NCBI GenBank assembly: GCA_039105265.1
Contig: JAPFFF010000017.1
Span: 1,984,001-2,048,000, forward strand
Direction of reading: 5' to 3'
Origin: Tritrichomonas musculus
Taxonomy: Eukaryota; Parabasalia; Tritrichomonadida; Tritrichomonadidae
DNA length: 64,000 nt
Shown here: positions 29,055-41,052 of the stretch, piece after piece
How the letters are laid out: every line of letters starts with the position of its first letter
How positions within the stretch are numbered: position 1 is the stretch's first letter
Made by a program: the position numbers and the translations under genes
The notes under the pieces: generated by a model
Seen by the model: only the letters and a program-made list of their open reading frames with translations
Told to the model about the DNA's origin: nothing
The model's database searches: none

Positions 29055-32000
29055 ATGAAAATAACAAACAAAATTTCTTATCAAAAAGTAAAAAATTTTA
29101 TTTCACAATTCAAAATTATACGTTTTATGTCGTCTGAACTTAATCCTGTTTGGCAGCATAACATTAGCAAAAAGATTTCATTTCTTACAAAAGATGTTTT
29201 TCGTCTTCATGCAGACAGTTTAGATCATCGAGATGAAACTTTAGATTTAACTGATGATTATGAAAGGGAATTACAAGAAATTAGAGATGCTTCTCAAGCA
29301 AATCTTGCACTTGCACAAAAAGATGCTGATAATAGACATCCTGTAATTGAAAATATTGTTAAAAGAGAGTTTGATACGAAATTTAACTCAATAAGAGTGG
29401 AATTTGAAAAAGCGTGTAAAAAGGTGGAAGATGAATCAAATAAAGTTATTTCCTTTGCTACAGACAAATTGAATCAAATTAAAGCAAGAGTTGCTGAACT
29501 TCAAAAAGTCGCAAATCAAAATTCTGCAAACTTTCAATCTGCAAATGAAGAATTAGATAAAATACTTCAAGAAACTTTGATGAAAATTGATGAAAAATAC
29601 AATCGACAAGTTCAAAAGAAAGTTAACGAAGCGAATAATAAATATAAGGCTGCTATAGCAGCTGGAAACAAACAAGAAGAAGAGCTTAAAGCCAAGTTTG
29701 CTGCCGAAATGGCAGATTTAGAAAAGAAATTAGAATTATCCAAAAAATCAGCAATTGAACACCTAAATAAAATGCAAGCTGAATATGCATCATCTATCAA
29801 AAAACTTGAAAGTGATAAGCAGAGTTTAACTACTCTTATTGATAATCTCAAAAAAGAAAATATTAATCAGACCAACCAGGCAAAACAGATTCTTGAAACA
29901 GCCGAAATGATGCAGAAAAACATTTTAGAAAAGAAGCAAGCAGAACTTGAATCAACCCAATCGCAATTGGCTCAATCGCAAAAAAAGCATCAAGCTGATG
30001 TTGCCAAATTAAAAGCTGATATAGAGCAAGAAAACCAAAAATATGCTGAAGAATTACAACGTCTTCGCGACAAACTTGAAAAGGAAAAGCAACGATATGC
30101 AGCTGTAATTGCTGAATTCGAGAACGAATCAATGAAATCAAGTTCAGCGTCTGATCAAAGGAATCAACAACTTCTTTCTGAACAACGGGCTAAATTAGCT
30201 GCTTTGGATGCTCAGCATGCAGCAAAAGTTGAAGAAGCCAAGCAGCATGAGCTACAAATGCATAATGAGCTCATTCAAATGCAAAAAGATCATTACAATA
30301 ATTTGCATCAAATTCATCAAGAAATGGTTAATGAACTAACAAAAAGCCGTTCTGCAATCGAAGAACTTAAAAAGAAGCACAACGAAAACTTACAGCAAAT
30401 ACGTGAAAAAGAAGATCAAGAACTCGCACAAATCCAAAATAAAATGAAAACCAATTCTGAAGAAGCTCAAGTTGCCATCAGTCAACTTATGAAGGATGCT
30501 ACTCAAATTAAAGAAGAGATGGATAGAGCTCGTTCAGATCAAGAGAAGAAATTTAATGAAATTGAAAGGCAAGCCTCAAGAGATTTTTTACAGATGAAGA
30601 AAACGCATGAAGAAGCGATTGCAGCTCTTAATCGAGAATTTGATATATCATCACGACAGTTTGATATTTCGCATAACGCTCTTGTTGAATTTACCAAACG
30701 ACAATATATACTAGATTCGAAAACAGTTGATGAAGAAGCCGAGTTATCTCTCACCTTACAAATGGAATCAGCTAAGAAAGACCTTGAAATTCGACGTTCA
30801 CAAAAACTTGAAGAAATGAAAGAAAATTGGTCTAATGAAATTAATGAAATTCAAAAACAAATTGATCAAAAAAATGAAGAGAAAAAAGAAATTGAAAATT
30901 CGCTTAAGCTTGAACAAGTTGAAAAACAGAAGCAGATAAACGAAATGAAGAAAGAAATGCAAGAAATGGAAACTGATTGGGTTGGTAAAAAAGCAGAACT
31001 TCAAAAAGAATGGGCTGATAAATTTAAGAATCTTACTGATCAATTCCGTGAAGAAGAGAGAGAGAATGAAGAAGCAAGAAGGATGCCTATTGAAAAATTT
31101 AATGCTCGTCTTCAGCAACTCAAAGACGAATTCACTGCCGCTGAGCAAGAAAAGAATGAAAAATTGGAAGAAATCAGGAAAGAAAGAAATGCTATTGCAA
31201 AGAAACATGAAGAAGAACTTAAAAAATTGCGAGAAACTGCAGATTCACTCAGAAAAGAGCAAGAACCAACAATCAAAAAAATTCAGAGTGAAATTGAGAA
31301 AGCTGAAAGTGAGGCTGCTAAAAAAAAGGAAGCAGCACTTACTAACAGTGAATCTAAATTGAATGAAAAACAATCAGAACTGAAAAAACTAATTGAAGAA
31401 GGGAAAAAACAATTTGCCGACCTTCAACTTGAATTCTTCAATATAAAACAAAATCACCAGAAAGAAATACTCGAATTGCAATCATCAATCAAGCAGTGTG
31501 AGCTTGATTCTCAACACCGTATATCAGAATATCGGCTTCAAAAAGAGAAAGAATTTTCTGAGCTTGAAAACGCACAAAAGCATGAAATCGAATTATTGAA
31601 TATTGAATTACTCAAAATTCAGCAAGAGACAGATACGATTAAAAGTAGTTCAAGAGAAGAATTAAAGAAGATATCTGATAAGCATGAAAAAAGATTAGAA
31701 GCTCAAAAAAATGATTTTGAAGCACAAAAATCAAAAGCTGTTGACAATAATTCAAAAATATTGAATGAAAAAGAAATTCTCATTCAAAAATTGACTGATT
31801 CAATCAAAGAAATTGAAGCAGCTTATTCAAATAGAAATGCTCGTTTTGAAGACCAAGAACATATAGCAAGATATGAAGAAATGATTCAAGATAGAAAGAG
31901 TACAATCAGTAGACTTGTAAATGACTTCCAGACTTTTGAAAGTGAGCTTGCAATTCACGAAAATTTATTCAGAAAAGTATTCGCAATTGATGCATCTGCA

Positions 32001-32177
32001 ATTGGTAGTGGAAATGTTTCTGCTACTATAAGTTCATCAAATTCTGCAGGTCAATTGGCCCCTATAAGCGATAGAAGATTAAAGAAAGAAGCATCTCTCA
32101 AATCTGTTGGATCAGCGCATAAAATCCCAACTTTGGTTGCACCGGTAGCAATTGCGCGTAATAAGTCGCCACAGTGA
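29055..32177 (+). CDS. long coiled-coil cytoskeletal-type protein
   Basis: About 1040 residues, nearly all heptad-repeat coiled coil from residue ~60 to ~950, with high Glu, Lys and Gln (for example EEIRKERNAIAKKHEEELKKLRETADSLRKEQE). The ends are non-coiled: an N-terminal ~45 residues and a Ser/Ala-rich, basic C-terminus. Two starts are possible: ATG 29055, or ATG 29127 (MSSELNPVW), which gives a cleaner N-terminus. Such proteins in trichomonads build filaments and root fibres such as the costa or basal-body fibres. That role is inference from composition only. The profilin gene follows 144 bp downstream on the same strand. Confidence 0.8.
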   Translation: MKITNKISYQKVKNFISQFKIIRFMSSELNPVWQHNISKKISFLTKDVFRLHADSLDHRDETLDLTDDYERELQEIRDASQANLALAQKDADNRHPVIENIVKREFDTKFNSIRVEFEKACKKVEDESNKVISFATDKLNQIKARVAELQKVANQNSANFQSANEELDKILQETLMKIDEKYNRQVQKKVNEANNKYKAAIAAGNKQEEELKAKFAAEMADLEKKLELSKKSAIEHLNKMQAEYASSIKKLESDKQSLTTLIDNLKKENINQTNQAKQILETAEMMQKNILEKKQAELESTQSQLAQSQKKHQADVAKLKADIEQENQKYAEELQRLRDKLEKEKQRYAAVIAEFENESMKSSSASDQRNQQLLSEQRAKLAALDAQHAAKVEEAKQHELQMHNELIQMQKDHYNNLHQIHQEMVNELTKSRSAIEELKKKHNENLQQIREKEDQELAQIQNKMKTNSEEAQVAISQLMKDATQIKEEMDRARSDQEKKFNEIERQASRDFLQMKKTHEEAIAALNREFDISSRQFDISHNALVEFTKRQYILDSKTVDEEAELSLTLQMESAKKDLEIRRSQKLEEMKENWSNEINEIQKQIDQKNEEKKEIENSLKLEQVEKQKQINEMKKEMQEMETDWVGKKAELQKEWADKFKNLTDQFREEERENEEARRMPIEKFNARLQQLKDEFTAAEQEKNEKLEEIRKERNAIAKKHEEELKKLRETADSLRKEQEPTIKKIQSEIEKAESEAAKKKEAALTNSESKLNEKQSELKKLIEEGKKQFADLQLEFFNIKQNHQKEILELQSSIKQCELDSQHRISEYRLQKEKEFSELENAQKHEIELLNIELLKIQQETDTIKSSSREELKKISDKHEKRLEAQKNDFEAQKSKAVDNNSKILNEKEILIQKLTDSIKEIEAAYSNRNARFEDQEHIARYEEMIQDRKSTISRLVNDFQTFESELAIHENLFRKVFAIDASAIGSGNVSATISSSNSAGQLAPISDRRLKKEASLKSVGSAHKIPTLVAPVAIARNKSPQ

Positions 32178-32321
32178 AGAAATGTGTCAATTATTTATTT
32201 GTTAATATTATATTTTATGTTTTATAAAAATTTTTGATTATAATATGTCATTAACTTTTTTACTGAAAAATATTGTGTGCCATTTTAAAAAAAAAAAAGA
32301 AAATTTCGTTAATACTTGAAA

Positions 32322-32702
32322 ATGACTTTGCATAAAATGATTGATTCCTTGATTGACTATGTTGGATATGGTGCGATTGTTGGTTTAGATGGGAACCCGT
32401 GGATTGAAACTCCAACTTTTTTTCCAGTTAATTCTGAATTAAAAGAATTAGTTAAAACTTTCCAATCATTAACTTTGAAACTTTTAAAAGGCTTAGAATT
32501 TCAAAATGAACGTTTTATGGTTGTTCATCAGGATCATAATATGATTGTCGCTCAAAATCAAACTGGGATGCTGGTTTTATGCAAGTGTGCGTATTGTTAT
32601 GTTTTATCATATTTAGAAACAGGTATTATAGATGAAAATTGTCTGAAAGCCACAAAAGATCTCGCTGAATGGATTGAAAATACTCCTGAGAGTGAGCTAT
32701 AA
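32322..32702 (+). CDS. profilin
   Basis: The 126-residue protein has the size and layout of profilin: the N-terminal helix MIDSLIDYVGYG, GAIVGLDGNPWIET (the ILGxDGxxWAxS strand and turn), FQNERFMVVHQDHNMIVAQNQTGMLVLCKCAYCYVLSYLE, and a C-terminal helix ENCLKATKDLAEWIE. Profilin binds G-actin and delivers it to polyproline-bearing elongation factors, and it also binds phosphoinositides. The N- and C-terminal aromatic residues that form the polyproline groove are only partly kept. The same window encodes two proteins with polyproline stretches that are potential ligands (32924-33868 and 47876-52249). The start is the ATG at 32322; a TTG six bases upstream is ignored. Confidence 0.85.
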   Translation: MTLHKMIDSLIDYVGYGAIVGLDGNPWIETPTFFPVNSELKELVKTFQSLTLKLLKGLEFQNERFMVVHQDHNMIVAQNQTGMLVLCKCAYCYVLSYLETGIIDENCLKATKDLAEWIENTPESEL

Positions 32703-32923
32703 TTTGTTTTTATTTTTATTATTATTCTGGCAAAGTTATTATCAATAAATTGTTCGAAATATGTTTTTTTTTTTCCTTTCTTTCTCACCTAAAAGCATTA
32801 ATATATATAAATAATATTCAAATAATATAAATGTAAAAATTCTGAATTTTATTTAATTTTAATTATAAACACATTCATTCATCTAACAATAATATATTAT
32901 TTATATCATAAATAATAAATAAA

Positions 32924-33868
32924 TTATTTAGGTTTTTTTTGTATATTTAAGCTTTTCGTACCTGATTTGAAGTTAATTTCAACCTTACTAGAAGTAGATT
33001 TTGTAATTGTAATTTTTCCGCCACCTGACTTTTCAATTTTAACAGCTTTTGGACCGTTTGAAGTCTGTATTTGTTGAGGGGGTGGAGGTGGAGGATTATT
33101 TATGTTTTGAGGTTTTGGTCTAGGGCTTTGGTTAATTTGTTTTTGATTAGTTTGATTATTTTGAACTGGAGTTCTTTGTGTTTGCTTTTGGTTATAGCCT
33201 GATTGCTGATTTGGATTTTTAGGTTGATTTGAATTTGCATTTGGCTTTGATTTGTTTGTTCTGTCAAAATTCTGATTTTTGTTTTGTCTTGTATTGCCGG
33301 ATTGGCTTTGATTGTTATGACTTGTACTGATTACTAGATTTTTCTGTGGTTGTGGTTTTTGGGTAGTTATCGATACTTTATCTTTTTGTTCAGATGGTTG
33401 GTCTAACTTTTGAGCTTGAGTATCTGCTTTTTCATCATTTGTCTGGTTAGTAGATGATTTGTCTTTGTTATCATCGGTATAAACAACTTTTCGATAATAA
33501 TCCATTGGAACTTCATTTATAACTTTAGCCAATTCTTCGAAATGAGATGTTTTTGCTTCTTCTTCTATGGCACATTTGCTGTTTTCTATAATCTGATTAA
33601 CTTTATCGCATTGCAAATTGAAGATATCACGATACGTTTGGAATAAATCTAAAATACTATTTTTTGCACTAATCACGTTAGGTGTTTCAGGTTCACGTTG
33701 TATGCTATCAAGGCTTCCGCATATGATAGAATCAACTTCTGACCGTTCAAAACCAAAGGACACTAAGAAATCTTTAAAAACTGTTTGGTGAGATCGTTCA
33801 AATTCATTGAAATCTTTTCGAGCTTTGTCAAAAACTTCCATTTGCTCCAATAGTTGCTCAGCAGACAT
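32924..33868 (-). CDS. Q/N-rich protein with helical N-terminus and short polyproline
   Basis: 314 residues. Residues 1-130 are helical and charged (MSAEQLLEQMEVFDKARKDF...) and probably folded. From ~135 to ~265 the chain is Q/N/K/S-rich and disordered, then has a PPPPPP run (about 257-262). The tail is basic with a beta-prone ending (KAVKIEKSGGGKITITKSTSSKVEINFKSGTKSLNIQKK). No family is recognised. The hexaproline could bind profilin, whose gene is the convergent neighbour, but this is speculation. Confidence 0.7.
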   Translation of the reverse strand: MSAEQLLEQMEVFDKARKDFNEFERSHQTVFKDFLVSFGFERSEVDSIICGSLDSIQREPETPNVISAKNSILDLFQTYRDIFNLQCDKVNQIIENSKCAIEEEAKTSHFEELAKVINEVPMDYYRKVVYTDDNKDKSSTNQTNDEKADTQAQKLDQPSEQKDKVSITTQKPQPQKNLVISTSHNNQSQSGNTRQNKNQNFDRTNKSKPNANSNQPKNPNQQSGYNQKQTQRTPVQNNQTNQKQINQSPRPKPQNINNPPPPPPQQIQTSNGPKAVKIEKSGGGKITITKSTSSKVEINFKSGTKSLNIQKKPK

Positions 33869-34213
33869 TGAGATAGCAAGTAAACTTGAATGGTTTACAA
33901 CTGTCTTGTTTTTTTTATTTTAAGAAAAATTTGAATTTAAAATTCAATTTTTTCCAAAAGGATTTTAAATCAAAGATCTCCATATTTAATTTAGATTTTA
34001 TGTATTATTAGCTTGAGATTAAAAGAATTTTTTATTTAAGGAAAATAAATATCACTGCAAAGTGTATAATATAACATAATTTTATTAAAATAAATATCAT
34101 AAATCGTATAAATTCATATAATAAGGTATAATATTAAATAGAAAACATAAAATATTATATAAGTATATTTGTTTTGTTTTGTTTGTTTGTTTTTGTTTTG
34201 TTTTTTGTTTTGA
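33869..34213. repeat. 345-bp spacer ending in a TTTTG/TTTG microsatellite
   Basis: From 34170 to 34213 the sequence is a run of TTTTG and TTTG units directly next to the 3' end of the polyglutamine gene. The rest is AT-rich without ORFs. Confidence 0.7.
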
Positions 34214-36287
34214 TTAACTTTGAAATTGGCATGAGAAGTATTTCCCTGTTAATTCTCTTACGCATTGCTCAATAGGGAAAGGTAGATCTTTAACTACATT
34301 TAATTTTTCCATTGGCTGGAAGTTATCTTTTTTCAAGAAGTTAAATTGAAATGGTAGAGAATTAACGAATCTAATATAAAGAGGTGTTTTTTCCATCATT
34401 TCTAGTCTGAGATCTTTAATAAAAATTTCTATCATGTATACATTTAGGTCAACTGATGAAAGAACGAGTGATAAAGATTGGAAGAAAAACTCAGAATTTG
34501 GATTAGCATTATAGGACATCACAATTAAAGGTATCAATTTCAACGCAAAAAAGTTCATAAAGGCTGAACAGCATCCTAAAGATCTCCATATCCATATAAA
34601 AGAGGTCATTCCTTGAACATTTTCTTCATTTTCTTGTTCAGCAAATTCAGTCAGCATGTTAATAAATGTTTCTCCATGATGAGGGAAAGACGCCAAAAAA
34701 TTGGGGAATTTGTCTGATTGTTGTATTAAAGCAGTAGAAAGTCGAAAAAAGAATCTATAACCAAATATGTCCGATAAACGTTCAATTTCTTCAATTAAAG
34801 CATCTTCAAACAAAGGACTATAAATAGTACGGTTTTCATTGGAAGAATTGCTTTCATTTTCGTTATTATTTGCAATGTTATTGAGCATTGAGAAATTCAT
34901 TAGGCCGCATAAAGCACGATATCCTTGTGAAAGTTCAGTTGTAGCTAGTTTTGTTGAAATATTGGTTAAAAAGCTGGGTCCATAAATGATGCCATCTAAG
35001 TCTGAACCTATTGATTGCCTGTTTCGTGAATCATTCGATGACATTAAGTCATCATATGACTTAGAGGGAAAGTCAGAGCCTGAATTTGAGGTTCCTTCAC
35101 GTGATATCTTAGATCGGCCTGGTGTTCTTCCCCTTGGCTTGCCTCTGGAACGCGTTTTGGATCTGTTGCGAGCTCGAATTGTGCTCATAGGTGGCGGTGG
35201 AGGTGATGTTTGCTTGACTGGATGGCGCTGGCTACGTGGCATAATTCGATAGCCTCCTTCGTCGTCTAATTGTTCAGGCTCGCTTTTTACCGGATTTGGT
35301 GGAGAGGAAAAGATTTGTTGCTGTTGAAATGCTTGTTGAAGAGGTGGTTTAGGTTGTAATGGTGATTGTGATTGTAATGGCGATTGTGGTTTTAATGGTG
35401 GTTGTGGCTTAAATGGTGATTGTTGTTTTAATGGTGGTTGGGTGTGCGCCTGATTTTGATTTAATCTTATTTGCTGTAATTGTTGTTGAATTAACTGAGT
35501 CAATTCCGGTTTTTCTATTTGTCGCTGGTTTAGCTGTTGTGTTTGATAATGTACTTTTTGCTGTTGTTTTTGTTGTGGAACTTGGTGTTGCTGAATCTGT
35601 GATTGCGTTTGTGGAATTTGTTGTTGCTGTAAATTTTGTTTCTGCTGTTGATTTTGTTGTGGAACTTCTTGTGGATGATGAGTTTGCTGTTGGTGTGGAA
35701 TTTGTTGCGAATTTAGTTGCTGTTGTGGAACCTGTTGTCGCTGTTGGGTTTGTTGTTGTAATTGTTGCTGAATTGGTTGTTGTGGAATTTGTAGCTGCCG
35801 TGGAATTTGTTGTTGCTGCTGTTGTATCTGTTGTTGTTGTACTTGTTGTTGATGCTGTATCTGTTGTTGTACTTTTTGCAGTTGCTGTTGTATTTGTTGC
35901 TGTTGTATTTGCTGTTGTTGTATTTGTTGCTGTTGTATTTGTTGCTGTTGGTGTTGCTGTTGTTGTATTTGTTGCTGTTGTTGTATTTGTTGCTGTTGTT
36001 GTATTTGTTGCTGTTGGTGTTGTTGTTGTTGTATTTGTTGCTGTTGGTGTTGCTGTTGTTGTATTTGTTGCTGTTGTTGTATTTGTTGCTGTTGGTGTTG
36101 CTGTTGTTGTATTTGTTGCTGTTGTTGTTGCTGTTGGTGTTGCTGTTGTTGTTGCTGTTGGTGTTGCTGTTGTATTTGTTGTTGTTGTATTTGTTGTTGT
36201 TGTATTTGTTGTTGTTGTATTTGTTGTTGTTGTATTTGTTGTTGTTGTATTTGTTGTTGTTGTATTTGTTGTTGTTGTATTTGTTGT

Positions 36288-36325
<38 letters not shown>

Positions 36326-39300
36326 TTGTTGCTGTTGTTGCTGTTGGTGTTGCTGTTGGTGTTGCTGTTGGTGTTGCTGTTGTTGTATTTGTTGCTGTTG
36401 TTGTATTTGTTGCTGTTGTATTTGTTGCTGTTGGTGTTGTTGATTCTGTTGCTGCTGTATTTGTTGTTGCACTTGTTGATGATGTATTTGTTGCTGTGAA
36501 AACTGCTGTTGTACTTGTTGTTGTTGTGGAATTTGTTGTTGTGCCTGTTGCTTATGCATTTGTTGTTGTAGGATATGTTGTTGTTGTTGTATTTGTTGTG
36601 GTGGTGGAATTTGTTGTTGTGGTGGTGGTGGAATTTGGTGCTGTTGTTGTATTTGTGGAGGTTGTTGCATTGTTGGTTGTTGAGTCTGCTGCTGTGGAAT
36701 TTGTTGTTGTATTTGTTGCTGTCGAGGAATTTGTTGTTGATATTGTTGCGCAATTTGTTGCTTTGCTTGATGTGCTTGATATTGTTGTTGGATTTGTTGT
36801 TGCTGCTGTTGTGGATTTTGTTGCTGCTGTATTTGTTGATTCTGTGAAATTTGTTGTTGCTGAATTCTTTGATGATCCGATGTGTTAATTTGGTAATGGG
36901 ATTGAGATATTTGTTGTTGTGATGGTGATTGATGCATTGGTTGTTGGTCATGATTTAATTGTGGTGAGTGATTTATTTGTTTTTGTAAAGCCTGCTGAAT
37001 CGTTTGATGTTGTATAGGTTTTTGTAGTGGTTGTTGTGAAATTTGAGTTTGTTGTTGCTGATACATTTGTTGTTGCGATGGAAGTTGCTGAATATGTAGG
37101 GGCGGTGATGATTGAATAATTATCTGCTGCTTTGATGATGATTGAATTTGTTGATGAACTTGTGGTGATTGCTGATTTGCTTGTTGTAATTGCGATGATG
37201 ATATTTGATGAATGTTTTGAGGTGATGGTGAAAGCTGACGAATTATTTGCTGCTTTGGTTGTGATTGCGCTTGGAGTTGTGGTTGCTGCTGAATTTGTTG
37301 TCGTTGGTTTTGTTGTGATAACGCTTGTTGAAGCATTTGTTGTTGCTGTTGTTGTTTGTCAGCTTGTTTTTGAATCATGCAGCCATGGCTGAAGTTTTGT
37401 ACTTTGTTTTCAATGTTTTCATTTATTAATTGTTTAGGAATCAATAAGCTTAGAGGAGGAGAGGGCTTATTGCCTATGGTTTTATAACCATTATTATTAT
37501 TCGTTTGATCGGGATTTGGTATGTTTAATTGAGAAGAAATTTTAGACTTAACTGGTAAATTATTTATGCTAGAATCTATTGTTGTTTGTGGTGAATGAAT
37601 TGCATTATATTTTGAAAAAGGAGATATATTTAATGGGCTACTAATTTTTTTCATTAAAGGTGAATTGTTTGATGAATTAGAGTTTGAGTTATTTGAATTT
37701 TGTTGTGACTGAATAAATGAGTCAGGATTTATAAAAGGAGAATTTGAAGGTAAAGATTTTGCCAAATTTTGATGTTCAATTGGCTTAATACCTGAATTTA
37801 GTTCATCCCTTTCGGCATTATTGTTATGAATGTTTGGGCGAGTATCAATAATATTTTTTTCTGGTTTAATTTCATCCTTAAATTTAGCTAAAATTTCATA
37901 TTTTACTAAAGGCGGAATTCCTTCTGAGAGTAACTTAGCATAATCACTAAGCCTGAAAGAAGATGATATTAATCTCAAGAGAACAAAAGCTGCGCCAAGA
38001 ATCTTAGCTGGGGTAGAAAGTGGATCTGACATATACGTTACGATGTCTTCAAAATTTGTAAGTTTGATTAAAGATGACATTGCATTTTCTCTAAGCATAT
38101 AAACATAATGCCAAATTGGAAAATTAGCCATTGGTAAAGCAGTCATTAGTGATAAAGCGACTGATGAAATGTAGTTAATGGTTATATTTTGGCAAAATGA
38201 TCTTTGTTCTTGTTGAATGTAGCAACTGCTATGACTTTCAATAAGACTGCAAAAAGCTATGAAGTAATCTGGTTCATTCAATCTTTTTGAGAGCCTAATA
38301 ATGATATCAACAAAATTTGGATTAGAATCTCTTTTAGTTTCATTGGTCCGAATTAATCGAGTTGACTTCCGTCCTTTCCCCCTTCTTCCTCTTCCCCTCT
38401 TGCTTGGTACTTTAACAACTTCATTAATTTTGTTATCATAATTATTTTCTCTATTATTTTGGGTGAGATAGCCTTTTTTGTAAGAATGTATGAGTGCGTA
38501 TGAAGAAGAGAGAAGGGATGTATTTGGATCATGTCCAGTAATGCATTGATAAATATTGTCAACCTTCAGTGCAAAAGGTGACTGAGCTACTTTATTAATT
38601 TCATTGTCAAAGCTATTTGTTGTCTGAATGTTAGAATTTGGAGTTTCAAGTTCAAGTTCATTTTCTTCAGCATCTTCATCTTCAGCATCGTTGTAATATT
38701 CATAAGATTGAGCCCCTTCAGTATCATCAGAATCATTATCTTTATATTCTTCATTGTCATTTTTTTTGTTGGAGTTTCTATTTGTGCTCTTAAAAGATGT
38801 GTCACTTTTATTTTTGATGTTTCGATTTTTATTTTTTGGAATTTCACCTTTTTTTTTATTTATATGTAGAACCTGATTTAAATTAATTTCATTGAGGGCA
38901 TAATTGTTATGTACACATTGTAAAGTTTTTAAAAGATTTTCTGGGTCGATTTTGAGAAGAAGACTTGTCGATGGGAAGGGAACTGAGTCAAAAGCAAAAA
39001 TAAAACCAGCAATGCATATATCATGTTCTATTGAATTTATTGTTTTATCTGAAACATAATTATAAAACCTTTCAGCCACATAATTGTGTTGATCTGCTCT
39101 ATATAAAGAGAGTAATGAAAGTGTGAATGCATCACGGCCAGCAGGTCCGCTTTCAATTATTTTTATAAAATTTGTACAGATTTGAGTAACTGATAATTGA
39201 GAATTAGATAAATAGTTTGAGCTTGATTTTGAATTGTGATAAAATGGAGCAAGGCTTATATTAATTGTTGTGGGAGTTGATAGTGTCTGCCTATTCGATG

Positions 39301-40300
39301 AAAATGGTTGGTGAATATCAGAAATTGTATGTGATGTATTCGGTAAATATTTACTATTTTGATTGTTGCTTGCAAGAATTGTTTGAGAGTTTTTTTGTTT
39401 TGCGTTATCAGGTGATGTATATTTAGCAAAAATACCAAAAAGTTCAAAAATGGGCATCAATATTGGCCTATACATTGAAACAAAGCTATGAGGTAATGGT
39501 TCCTGAACTTGGTAAACCATTGATAAAGGTGGAAGGTTTTGAATGGAAATTGGTTGTGGAAGCTTTTCAACCATTGGAAAAGCAAACAGTGGCTCAATTG
39601 CTAAAAGTGTCAATAGAGGCAAAGAATTATTAAAATCGATCTGTGCCAAAATCTGAGAAATATTGTGAATAAGAGGGAAAAATGCAAATGATGGAAGAGG
39701 AATTATTGAATTTGATTTTTTTCTCGTATCTCTGTATGAGCATAGAATTCTCTCAATTTTAAACACTTTTTTTGTTATTATTTCGTTTTTTTCATTAATA
39801 AAACTTGGATTATTAGTAGAAGTCGTGTTTGGATGTAAAGCTATATCAGGAAGAGTTTTAAGATTGGCCCAAAACTCATAGAGCTGAGTCATTACATCTG
39901 GTTTAGGATTTTGAATTGCAGAAATAATTTCTAATAATTTCATTGACATTTCTGTATCTTGTGGTAATAAAAATTGAATTAGTGCATGAAACATTATCTC
40001 TTGTATATTAACCAGATTTATTTTTTGAACCATATTACTAATAAAATCAGGGGTAAAATATTCAAAATATGATTTGGGATAATTTGGTGTTAAAACAGTC
40101 AAACATAGAATTTCATCATAAACATCTTTTTGCGGAAAATTACAAAGTTGATCGAGAAGTAATTTTAAATAGTCAAAATGATCTTTTGCGGAAATTGGTT
40201 CTTTTAAATCTCTGAGTTTTGATTTTTGAGGGGCGAAATCATTTATGAATTTAAATTTCATTTGTTCGACATATTCAAAAACACCAGGATATCCATTCAT
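34214..40300 (-). CDS. giant polyglutamine protein with AT-hook-like motifs
   Basis: An uninterrupted ORF of 2028 residues. Residues ~1-480 and ~1790-2028 look helical and folded (HEAT-like); I recognise no family. Between ~960 and ~1680 it is glutamine-rich, mostly IQQQQ, HQQQQ and pure Q runs, the longest about 22 Q near 36300. Basic motifs KRGRGRRGKGRKS (about 640) and RGKPRGRTPGRSK (about 1715) resemble AT-hooks, so a nuclear, chromatin or transcription role is plausible. Acidic DDTEGAQSYEYYNDAEDEDAEE lies near 520. The composition recalls Mediator or chromatin-remodeller scaffolds, but no signature supports a name. The repetitive part is open in several other frames, which are artefacts. 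Confidence 0.75.
35290..37380. repeat. CAA/CAG trinucleotide-rich tract
   Basis: About 2 kb of imperfect trinucleotide repeat, seen on the plus strand as TTG/CTG units interrupted by TAT (Ile on the coding strand) and GTG (His). The most regular array, TTGTTGTTGTAT, runs over about 36178-36285, and pure TTG/CTG runs to about 36360. It encodes the polyglutamine domain and is likely length-variable. Confidence 0.85.
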
Positions 40301-41052
40301 TCATATAAATGTCAAAACCGACATATCTTTTTTTCTTAATATTTCATTATTGGTTAAGTATATATGAAATATAAAAGAATAAATCAATTTTAAAAAATAT
40401 GATGTTTCATTCTCAGTTGATTTTTTAGGATAATCCCTTTTTAATATTTATCTTGAATTGATTATTTCATTTTTCATATGCTAAAAGCACATATAGAATC
40501 ATTTAAAAAAAGTATTTGTCCCAAAATTTGATTATCAAAAATGAAATAATAATAAATAAAAAGAAATCAATACCTAATTTCAATTTTAAAATCTTTCAAT
40601 TCTTTTTATGCAAATGAATAATTATATGGGTTTCCTATTTATTTGAATATCATTATAATAACCATAAAATTTCATTTTTCAAAGATAATAATATCAAAAT
40701 AATATAGCTTTTCTATCAAAATGAAAGTATTTTATTAAATTAACTAAAAAAGAAAGAAGTCTTTATCATGAAAGTATAATTTGCATGCAATGCAATTTTT
40801 TTCTCATTGAAATTGATGTTTTTTTAATCTTATAACGTTTTTTTTTATGATGAATTTGTAGAGATATTAAAATTTTTTTATCATTCAAGTGTAAAGTTAA
40901 TGACTGCCAGGTGAGGTACCTTTTGAAAGTATTAGTAAATTGCAAATATTTATCATAAGTTTTTGATTTGATAAGTTACGTTAAAGGCGAAATTATTAAA
41001 AACGTTTACTCTTTAACAAATTCTTTATTAATTAGATCATTCAAATTATTTA
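40301..41052. promoter_or_regulatory. 752-bp divergent promoter region
   Basis: AT-rich spacer between the polyglutamine gene (minus) and the RhoGAP-like gene (plus). TCATTC about 15 bases upstream of the ATG at 41053 fits TCAYW. No other feature was seen. Confidence 0.35.

Noticed and set aside
30798-31208. 136-codon hydrophobic minus-strand ORF
   Set aside because: Antisense of the coiled-coil gene's Lys/Glu codons.
35413-36951. Long alternative-frame ORFs over the polyglutamine tract (Val/Ala-rich, Leu-rich, Asn-rich)
   Set aside because: They are by-products of a trinucleotide repeat free of stops in all frames; they have no folded ends or sensible starts.
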